From contig CAYGKP010000145.1 in the NCBI GenBank assembly GCA_964350605.1, positions 1 through 6,659 on the forward strand: a stretch of DNA of 6,659 nt, given 5' to 3'. The DNA is from CAYGKP01 sp964350605 (GTDB lineage: Bacteria > Bacteroidota > Bacteroidia > Cytophagales > JAAEPT01). Below the pieces are notes generated by a model that was given only the letters and a program-made list of their open reading frames with translations, was not told the DNA's origin and made no database searches. The translations under genes were made by a program, and so were the position numbers. How positions within the stretch are numbered: the first letter of the stretch is position 1; each line of letters begins with the position of its first letter. Positions 1-5,208 of the stretch are shown here, piece by piece.

Positions 1-159
1 GTGGGGGAGATAGGGGTTGTCGGGGTAGTCCTGATCGGACAACTCGAGGATGGAGACCGTCCAGGGGCCGCGGCCCTCTTCTTCGAAGAACGAATCACTA
101 TTTCTGCAACCGCCTGCCAGCAGCACTGCCGCCCCAAGCCAAAGAATCCCGTGCTTCAT
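1..159 (-). CDS. Lipoprotein 2, 5' end only (paralogue of the upstream lipoprotein)
   Basis: Only the first 53 codons are present; the gene runs off the left edge. The start is the ATG at 159-157, 27 bp after the stop of the preceding lipoprotein gene, so the two are probably co-transcribed. The N-terminus reads as a lipoprotein signal: MKHG, a hydrophobic run (ILWLGAAVLLAG), then Cys18 in the context AGGC. This is a slightly weak lipobox, since Ala rather than Leu/Val/Ile sits at -3. Residues after Cys18 are polar and acidic, as expected for a tether. The segment ELSDQDYPDNPYLPH near the edge closely matches ELTDAQYPDNPNIRH in lipoprotein 1 (residues 53-67), which is the main reason to call it a paralogue. 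Function is not recognised. It is shorter than usual ORF cut-offs here and was found by reading the reverse strand. Confidence 0.75.
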   Translation of the reverse strand, partial: MKHGILWLGAAVLLAGGCRNSDSFFEEEGRGPWTVSILELSDQDYPDNPYLPH

Positions 160-186
160 CGTTCCAAACTACCGATTCCTTCTGAT

Positions 187-1536
187 TTAGCGAACGGGCC
201 AGGTATAATGACCCACCGGGGCATGACGCTCGAAGCCCAAAAGCCAAAGATGAACCAGCCCGTCTTTTTGGTAGAGCACCGTACCATCCACGCCGACTTT
301 GTGGTTGTCGAGCATGTGATTTTCCTCGTCCAGCATCACACAGTAATAGTTGTTGCGCTTCGCGGGATGCTGCGCTGCGTACGCATAGCTCTGATAAAAG
401 GGCGCAACGCTGATCCCCATGGGACGACGAAATTCGGGCCCAAAAGGCAGGGATTCTGCCGATTCCAATACGTCTTGGTCGCTCAGCCCCCCATAGATCA
501 GGCGGGTGATCCGGCCATTCGGATCGGTGAAAGTCAGTTGCCACTCGTTCTTTCCGTTCGACTGGCCCAGGCGAGTGCGCTCGCCAACGGTGGCCGTTAC
601 CGTTCCATTCAAGCGACCTAACTCGGTTTTTCGTGGGTCTGCCTTGGAGTAGATGCCAGGCGGAATAAAGGTTGCGAACGTAGTCTTGTCGGTTTGAAAA
701 TCGCGCATCGAGGTGACTTCCTCTGGCCAAAGGATGTTGGGAAACTTGGTTTCGTACTCCCCGACTTTGGGGTACATCTTGTCGCTCCGATCGGTGATCG
801 CAAGGGGCGTTGATCCACGAAGGCTGCCAAAGTCCGAAAGGTCAATGTCCAAGGCAAAGGGCTCGACCCAACCGCTTAGGTAGTTATCGTGAAGAAAGAA
901 GTCGACCCCTTCATTGCGAAACTCGAAGAGATCAATGTAGAGGGCTCGCGGAAAATCAAACCAGCCGTGGTAGGCGACTTTGTCCGCGCCATCTTTCTGT
1001 TCGAAGAGGATCACTTCCCATAAGCCAGCCGACAAGCAGTTGTTAGCGATGTCCAAGCGAGTGAATAACGCAGTATCTCCTTGCTGGAACTGGTCTTGGT
1101 CAAAAGCAATCTGGACCCGGTTCCACTCCGACTGGATCAAGGCATATTTTGTCAAGGTCTTGTTCTCGCGCACCCAGCGGGGGGCGTACGGAAACAGGTG
1201 TTCGATTTCCAGAGTCACCGTGACCAGCGGGGTGCCTTCCTTTTCAGGAGTCAAGATGATTTTGTACTCACCTACCCCAGTTCCCGGCTCCAATCGGACC
1301 TCCTGGAAGGCATAGTGCCCGCGGTCCGGATGACGATGGCGGATGTTCGGGTTGTCGGGGTACTGCGCATCGGTTAGCTCGATGAGCTCCGCTTCGGCAC
1401 AGTTCGCACAATCCCGCGCAGGCTCGGTGTAGAAGCGTCCGCTGGCAGCCGTCGTGTCGGCTGTCAAATCATGCTGAGGGGATTCGCCGCAGCCCACAAG
1501 GACCAGCGCAGTCAAACAGAAAAAAATGTGTCGCAT
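187..1536 (-). CDS. Lipoprotein 1, unrecognised family (449 aa)
   Basis: Predicted envelope lipoprotein. The N-terminus has a short charged start (MRH), a hydrophobic core and a lipobox LVGC with the lipidated Cys at residue 16, followed by GESPQHD. A CANC (CxxC) pair lies at residues 43-46 in the mature N-terminal region, with further cysteines at 167 and 399. The rest is rich in aromatic residues and alternating beta-type segments, with no transmembrane helix after the signal, so a beta-rich globular domain exposed in the periplasm or at the cell surface is inferred. I recognise no enzyme motif. The gene starts 10 bp after the fumC stop and is followed 27 bp later by a paralogous lipoprotein gene, so it probably sits in a fumC operon. 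No Shine-Dalgarno sequence precedes the ATG. The start is supported by the signal peptide beginning immediately at it. The coding call is strong; the function is unknown. Confidence 0.85.
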   Translation of the reverse strand: MRHIFFCLTALVLVGCGESPQHDLTADTTAASGRFYTEPARDCANCAEAELIELTDAQYPDNPNIRHRHPDRGHYAFQEVRLEPGTGVGEYKIILTPEKEGTPLVTVTLEIEHLFPYAPRWVRENKTLTKYALIQSEWNRVQIAFDQDQFQQGDTALFTRLDIANNCLSAGLWEVILFEQKDGADKVAYHGWFDFPRALYIDLFEFRNEGVDFFLHDNYLSGWVEPFALDIDLSDFGSLRGSTPLAITDRSDKMYPKVGEYETKFPNILWPEEVTSMRDFQTDKTTFATFIPPGIYSKADPRKTELGRLNGTVTATVGERTRLGQSNGKNEWQLTFTDPNGRITRLIYGGLSDQDVLESAESLPFGPEFRRPMGISVAPFYQSYAYAAQHPAKRNNYYCVMLDEENHMLDNHKVGVDGTVLYQKDGLVHLWLLGFERHAPVGHYTWPVR

Positions 1537-1546
1537 CTAAAGGGGG

Positions 1547-2950
1547 TTAGCCGTCCAAGCTACCGATCATTTTGCCGGGCACGACCCACTCGTCGAATTC
1601 CGCAGCCGTCAAGTAGCCCAGGTTGACGGCTTCCTCCTTGAGAGTCGTGCCGTTTTCGTAGGCCGTCTTGGCAATCTTGGCCGCTTTCTCGTAGCCGATC
1701 TTGGTGTTCAGAGCCGTGACAAGCATCAATGACTTGTTGAGCAACTCCTCGATGCGAGGCAGGTTGGGCTCGATGCCCGAAGCGCAATGCTCCTCGAACG
1801 ACACACAGGCATCGCCGATCAAGCGGGCCGAGATGAGCAGGTTGGTGATCATCATCGGCTTGAAGACGTTCAGCTCGAACTGGCCGCTCATGCCGCCAAC
1901 CGAAACGGCCACGTCGTTGCCCATCACTTGGGGGCATACCATCGTGAGGGCCTCGCATTGGGGGGGGTTCACCTTGCCGGGCATGATGGACGAACCGGGT
2001 TCGTTGGCCGGAATGAGGATCTCGCCGATGCCCGAGCGGGGACCCGAGGAGAGCATGCGGATGTCGTTCGCGATTTTCATCAGCGAGACGGCCAGTTGCT
2101 TGAGCGCACCATGGGTTTCAACAATCGCATCGTGGGCCGCCAATCCTTCAAACTTGTTTTCGCCCGTACGGAACGGGAGGCCCGACAACTCAGCAATTTT
2201 CTTAGCGACCAGCTCGGCATAGCCTTTCGGCGTGTTGATCCCTGTGCCGACGGCGGTGCCGCCGAGGGCCAACTCCTCCAAGTGAGTCAAGGTGTTCTTC
2301 AGTGCCTTGAGGCCATGATCCAACTGCGAGACATAGCCCGAAAACTCCTGGCCCAAGGTGAGCGGCGTGGCATCCATGAAGTGGGTGCGGCCAATCTTGA
2401 CCACTGCCTTCATCGCCTCGCTCTTGGCTTTCAGCGTGTCGCGCAATTGCTCCACCCCCGGGATCGTGGTCTCGACCACCATCTTATAGGCCGCGATGTG
2501 CATGGCCGTCGGGAACGTGTCGTTCGAGCTTTGGCTCTTGTTCACATCATCATTGGGGTGAATCAAGGTCTTGCCCTCGCCCAACGTTCCACCATCAAGC
2601 ACATGGGCCCGGTTGGCGATGACCTCGTTCGAATTCATGTTCGACTGGGTCCCCGAACCCGTCTGCCAAATCACCAACGGAAACTGATCGTCCAGCTTTC
2701 CTTCCAGAATCTCGTCGCACACCTGCCCGATCAGCTTGGCCTTCTTCTCCTCCAGTACGCCCAATTCTTGGTTGGTCAACGCCGCCGCCTTCTTGAGGAC
2801 CGCAAACCCTTGGACCACCTCGATGGGCATCTTCTGGTGCTCGCCCCCAATCTTGAAATTGCTTCGGCTGCGCTCGGTCTGCGCCCCCCAATACTTCTCG
2901 GCGGGGACTTTCACCTCGCCCATGGTGTCTTTTTCGATGCGAAAGGACAT
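1547..2950 (-). CDS. fumC: Class II fumarate hydratase (fumarase C)
   Basis: Catalyses reversible hydration of fumarate to L-malate in the TCA cycle; class II enzymes are iron-independent cytosolic homotetramers. The 467-residue length is typical. Family motifs are in order: TGSGTQSNMN (97-106), SSNDTFPTAMH (141-151), GRTH with the conserved His190 (E. coli His188 equivalent), and the superfamily signature GSSIMPGKVNP (319-329) carrying the catalytic Ser320 (E. coli Ser318 equivalent). The chosen start gives MSFRIEKDTMGEV, the usual fumarase N-terminus; an upstream in-frame start adds 13 residues (MLTSGLQPAAKRI) with no family match. The ATG is preceded by an A-rich stretch (CAAAAAGAATC) and no Shine-Dalgarno sequence. 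One oddity is Pro330 after the signature (NPPQCE), where NPTQCE is usual. It lies within an eight-base G/C homopolymer. fumC is divergent from corA and leads a probable operon with two lipoproteins. Confidence 0.97.
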   Translation of the reverse strand: MSFRIEKDTMGEVKVPAEKYWGAQTERSRSNFKIGGEHQKMPIEVVQGFAVLKKAAALTNQELGVLEEKKAKLIGQVCDEILEGKLDDQFPLVIWQTGSGTQSNMNSNEVIANRAHVLDGGTLGEGKTLIHPNDDVNKSQSSNDTFPTAMHIAAYKMVVETTIPGVEQLRDTLKAKSEAMKAVVKIGRTHFMDATPLTLGQEFSGYVSQLDHGLKALKNTLTHLEELALGGTAVGTGINTPKGYAELVAKKIAELSGLPFRTGENKFEGLAAHDAIVETHGALKQLAVSLMKIANDIRMLSSGPRSGIGEILIPANEPGSSIMPGKVNPPQCEALTMVCPQVMGNDVAVSVGGMSGQFELNVFKPMMITNLLISARLIGDACVSFEEHCASGIEPNLPRIEELLNKSLMLVTALNTKIGYEKAAKIAKTAYENGTTLKEEAVNLGYLTAAEFDEWVVPGKMIGSLDG

Positions 2951-2979
2951 GATTCTTTTTGCTGCTGGTTGGAGCCCGG

Positions 2980-3010
2980 AAGTTAGCAAACCGAGAGGCT
3001 TTGCTACCTT
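2980..3010. repeat. Imperfect inverted repeat in the fumC/corA divergent spacer
   Basis: The left arm AAGTTAGCAAA (2980-2990) and right arm TTTGCTACCTT (3000-3010) are complementary at 10 of 11 positions, separated by 9 bases (CCGAGAGGC). Arm centres are 20 bp apart, about two helical turns, which suits a dimeric regulator binding one face of the DNA. As plus-strand RNA the spacer can also pair (CC/GG) around a GAGA loop with one bulged C, giving a long hairpin that ends 10 bases before the corA ATG. The symmetry is seen directly; the operator or leader-hairpin role is inference. Confidence 0.6.
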
Positions 3011-3012
3011 TC
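3005..3012 (+). promoter_or_regulatory. Possible Bacteroidota -7 promoter element for corA
   Basis: TACCTTTC matches five of the six fixed positions of the Bacteroidota -7 consensus TAnnTTTG. A weak -33 match (TTA at 2983-2985, where TTG is expected) lies at about the right spacing. If used, transcription would begin only a few bases before the corA ATG at 3021, giving an almost leaderless message. The element overlaps the right arm of the inverted repeat, so a bound regulator could block it. Low confidence, since short degenerate matches occur by chance. Confidence 0.25.
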
Positions 3013-3020
3013 TCTCCTCG

Positions 3021-3968
3021 ATGATTCGTTTTTACCACACCAACAAACACCAAATCTGCTTGGAGGAAGGCATGGCGGCCTTGCAAGAAGCGGACTCGCG
3101 CGATGTGTTTTGGGTCGACTTGGAGGCCTCAACTCCTGAGGAGCGCGAGTTGGTTGAGGCGAAATTCCAGACCGAGCTTTATACCCGGGCGGAGGCCATG
3201 GAGATCGAAAGCTCCTCGCGGTTTTTGGAGGACGAATTCGAGATCATCATCAATTCGGGCTTTCTGCGAACGGTCGAGGACCGCTACCGATCCGAGCCGA
3301 TCACTTTCATCCTGCGCAACGGCAATACCCTGATCACCCAGCGGCCTGTGCCGCTCAAGAGTTTTCAGGAAGCCGAGCGGCGCATGTCGGCCATCGGCGT
3401 GAACGAAGCCTGGGGTGCTTTGCTCATGATCCTTGAGGTTAAGGTCGATTTCGAGGCCGACTTCATAGAGGCAACCACCGCCCAGATCTCGGAGATCAAT
3501 CACATGCTGGTGCTTAGCAACGATTTGAAAGAAGACCTGCTGCTGCGCATCAACCTATTACAGGAGAAAACCCTGCAGGTGCACGAAAGCGTGACCGAGA
3601 AACAGCGCATCCTCTCCTCGTTGCTGAAAAGCAACGGCCTACCCAAAACAGAAGTCGAGCGGATTCAACTGATGCTCGCCGACATTGCCTCTTTGACCGA
3701 GCACACCGAATTCGGCTTCAGCCGCCTGGAGTTTTTACAGAACACGTTCCTGGGTTTGATATCCGTTCAGCAGAACAAGACCATTAAGCTGTTCACGGTC
3801 ATCACCTTGGTGATCATGCCGCCCACCCTGATCGCGGGAATCTATGGGATGAACTTCCAATTTATGCCGGAACTGAACAAATCCTGGGGGTATTTCTGGG
3901 CCTTGGGCTTGATGGCTGGCTCGGTGATTCTAACGCTGCTGATTTTCAAGCGAAAACGCTGGATCTAG
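3021..3968 (+). CDS. corA: CorA-family magnesium/divalent cation transporter
   Basis: Inner-membrane channel of the CorA/MIT family, which takes up Mg2+ and sometimes Co2+ or Ni2+ as a homopentamer. The protein is 315 residues. Residues 1 to about 250 form the large cytoplasmic domain, with a long charged helical stretch (about 140-250) corresponding to the stalk helix. TM1 spans about 256-275 and ends in the family-defining YGMN motif (275-278). The periplasmic loop reads FQFMPEL, the usual MPEL signature. TM2 spans about 289-308 and ends in a basic cytoplasmic tail (KRKRWI). The start at 3021 (MIRFYH) is chosen because the open frame upstream overlaps the divergent fumC gene and has no CorA-like sequence. 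No Shine-Dalgarno sequence is visible. It is transcribed divergently from fumC across a 70-bp spacer holding an inverted repeat. The exact ion preference cannot be read from sequence. Confidence 0.95.
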   Translation: MIRFYHTNKHQICLEEGMAALQEADSRDVFWVDLEASTPEERELVEAKFQTELYTRAEAMEIESSSRFLEDEFEIIINSGFLRTVEDRYRSEPITFILRNGNTLITQRPVPLKSFQEAERRMSAIGVNEAWGALLMILEVKVDFEADFIEATTAQISEINHMLVLSNDLKEDLLLRINLLQEKTLQVHESVTEKQRILSSLLKSNGLPKTEVERIQLMLADIASLTEHTEFGFSRLEFLQNTFLGLISVQQNKTIKLFTVITLVIMPPTLIAGIYGMNFQFMPELNKSWGYFWALGLMAGSVILTLLIFKRKRWI

Positions 3969-4147
3969 CCCCCCTGTGCGACTTGCATACGAAAAGCAAA
4001 GCCCCGGTGGTCGCTTCACGTCCGCGCGAAGGTGTCACCGGGGCCTGCCAGGTTTGGCTTGATGGGTAGGGTCTTGCAAGGGTCGGGCCAAGTTTTGACC
4101 TCTGTTGGTTTTCACGGGTTTGGCAAGTGATTTGCTCTCCTCTGTTC
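3969..4147. other. Gene-free spacer between corA and the small secreted protein gene
   Basis: These 179 bases hold the hairpin described at 4001-4044 and, further on, an 8-bp palindrome CTTGCAAG (4073-4080) and a direct repeat GGTTTGGC (4051-4058 and 4117-4124). The promoter for the downstream plus-strand genes is expected here, but no convincing -33/-7 pair was found. A minus-strand open frame overlapping this stretch has no coding character. No tRNA, SRP RNA or other known RNA gene was recognised. Confidence 0.5.
4001..4044. terminator. GC-rich hairpin downstream of corA, possible terminator
   Basis: GCCCCGGTG (4001-4009) and CACCGGGGC (4036-4044) form a perfect 9-bp stem, extendable by two G-U wobbles. 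A smaller inner CTTC/GAAG stem lies at 4014-4017 and 4028-4031. It begins 32 bases after the corA stop. No T-run follows on the plus strand, so it is not a standard intrinsic terminator for corA. On the minus strand the stem is followed by TTTGCTTTTC, which is more terminator-like, but no minus-strand gene feeds into it. It could instead be a processing or stability hairpin, or part of a small RNA. Confidence 0.4.
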
Positions 4148-4489
4148 ATGCGACTTTTTGCCTTTCTGTTGCTTCTCTTACCGCTTTCCGCCTTCGCACA
4201 ACAAATGGGCTCCAAGGACTGCGATAGCGGCGATACCATTCAAACCGCCGAGGCATGGGAAGCCCAGCTTCGTTCCGCTGAGTTGACCGAGTTTGCCGAG
4301 GTCGATTTTGAAACGCACTATCTGGTGGGCGAGCCGCATTGTGTGTACTCGGGTGGCTGGATGATTGGCGAGCACGGCGAGACCGCCGGTGCTTTGGACC
4401 GAACCCACGGCTGGGGACCAGACGGCATTTGCGGGCATCGACAGGCGTGCCGCGTGGTGTGTTATTGGACGTTGAAGGAACGCGAGTGA
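4148..4489 (+). CDS. Small secreted cysteine-containing protein, unrecognised (113 aa)
   Basis: Predicted exported protein. The N-terminus MRLFAFLLLLLPLSAFA is a clear Sec signal peptide with likely signal peptidase I cleavage after Ala17 (AFA|QQ). The mature part is about 96 residues, acidic in the middle, with five cysteines at 25, 65, 95, 101 and 105. The last three are closely spaced (C-x5-C-x3-C), suggesting disulfides in the periplasm or outside the cell, with one Cys left unpaired or shared. The start at 4148 is preferred because the signal peptide begins there; a GTG at 4127 would add seven residues ahead of it. No Shine-Dalgarno sequence is visible. It lies 54 bp before the first peptidase gene in the same direction and may share its transcript. 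I do not recognise the family. The signal peptide is the best evidence that it is real. Confidence 0.7.
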   Translation: MRLFAFLLLLLPLSAFAQQMGSKDCDSGDTIQTAEAWEAQLRSAELTEFAEVDFETHYLVGEPHCVYSGGWMIGEHGETAGALDRTHGWGPDGICGHRQACRVVCYWTLKERE

Positions 4490-4543
4490 CCGCTAGGTAG
4501 AATCGGCGACGGGGAGTAAGTTGTGGCCTGAACCCTTCCCGCG

Positions 4544-5206
4544 ATGAGCAACGTCGACAAGTTCCTGGAGTCCTACTCTACGTTTTACCGCAAACTGTCC
4601 GAAAGCGGGCAACAGCGTTTCGCTGGCCGGATGATGGCGTTTGTCGAGGAAAAGGAATGGCTGGGCCGACAGGTCGAGTTGGGCCTGGTCGAGAAGTCAA
4701 AAATCGCCTCGGCAGCAGTGCAGCTCACCTTCGGGCTGCACGAATTTCTGCTGCCCCATTTCAAGACCATTGTGGTCTACCCCAAAGCCTTTACGCCCCC
4801 CGAGCGAGAAGGCGCGCGCCACGGCGAGGTGCACCCCGGTGGGGCCGTGGTCCTTTCCTGGCAAGCCTTTGCCTTCGGCATGGGGGTCGAGGACGACGGG
4901 AAGAACGTCGCGCTCCACGAGTTTGCGCATGCGCTGAACCTCTCGGACCAGATGGACAAGGAGGTGGATCGGCACTTTGAGGGGTATTGGGATACCTGGC
5001 TGGCGGCGGCCAAACGTCAATTGAAAACTGATCCGCAGTCGATGGCTTGGATGATTGCCTCGCGGACGGTGCCGAACGTGGAGGAGCTGTTCGCGGTCAC
5101 CGTTGAGCATTTCTTCGAGCGGCCTTTGGAGTTCGCCCAACAAACCCCGGAGTATTTCAGCCACACGGCGCGCCTCCTGAATTTGGACCCTGTGAAGCCG
5201 GGTTGA
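4544..5206 (+). CDS. M90/MtfA-family zinc metallopeptidase, soluble copy (220 aa)
   Basis: Predicted cytoplasmic zinc-dependent aminopeptidase-like protein of the MtfA family (MEROPS M90). The HEXXH motif is HEFAH at residues 125-129, with His125 and His129 as zinc ligands and Glu126 as general base. The conserved downstream block VEELFAVTVEHFFERP (179-194) supplies the probable third ligand Glu181. E. coli MtfA, which binds the Mlc repressor and affects ptsG control, has the matching block AECFAVLSEYFF. Other conserved segments are LTFGL (61-65), VVYP (77-80) and the SWQAF strand (105-109). There is no signal peptide or membrane helix. In E. coli MtfA I recall an active-site Tyr seven residues before the third ligand; here that place is Arg174. 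The gene overlaps the next one, a membrane-anchored paralogue, at TGATG. No Shine-Dalgarno sequence precedes the ATG. The family call is strong; the substrate and any Mlc-like partner are unknown. Confidence 0.9.
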   Translation: MSNVDKFLESYSTFYRKLSESGQQRFAGRMMAFVEEKEWLGRQVELGLVEKSKIASAAVQLTFGLHEFLLPHFKTIVVYPKAFTPPEREGARHGEVHPGGAVVLSWQAFAFGMGVEDDGKNVALHEFAHALNLSDQMDKEVDRHFEGYWDTWLAAAKRQLKTDPQSMAWMIASRTVPNVEELFAVTVEHFFERPLEFAQQTPEYFSHTARLLNLDPVKPG

Positions 5207-5208
5207 TG
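5204..5208 (+). other. TGATG stop/start overlap between the two peptidase genes
   Basis: The TGA stop of the first peptidase (5204-5206) shares its A with the ATG of the second (5206-5208). Such overlaps usually mean translational coupling and roughly linked output of the two proteins. It also decides the start of the second gene: the alternative TTG one codon earlier (5203) is less likely. Confidence 0.8.

Noticed and set aside
1..621. Plus-strand open frame over the lipoprotein genes
   Set aside because: It is antisense to two genes with clear lipoprotein signals and shows no protein-like features of its own.
98..730. Minus-strand open frame in a second frame within lipoprotein 1
   Set aside because: Its composition (Arg/Gly/Ser-rich, no hydrophobic core) is that of an out-of-frame shadow of the lipoprotein genes.
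1787..2986. Plus-strand open frame of 399 codons across fumC
   Set aside because: It is antisense to fumC, whose full set of fumarase motifs is on the minus strand; the translation shows no recognisable domain and arises from third-position GC bias.
2736..3020. N-terminal extension of corA by 95 codons
   Set aside because: It would overlap the start of fumC on the other strand and encodes no CorA-like sequence; MIRFYH at 3021 is the better start.
2951..3020. Mg2+-sensing (M-box) riboswitch before corA
   Set aside because: The 70-bp spacer is far too short, and only one simple hairpin can form.
4045..4147. Possible SRP (4.5S) RNA or other small structured RNA
   Set aside because: The conserved SRP loop (GGAAGGAAGCAGCC-type) is absent, and the remaining stems are only 4-5 bp.
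3946..4239. Minus-strand open frame across the corA downstream spacer
   Set aside because: It overlaps the 3' end of corA and the signal peptide of the secreted protein gene, and its Ser/Arg-rich translation looks non-coding.
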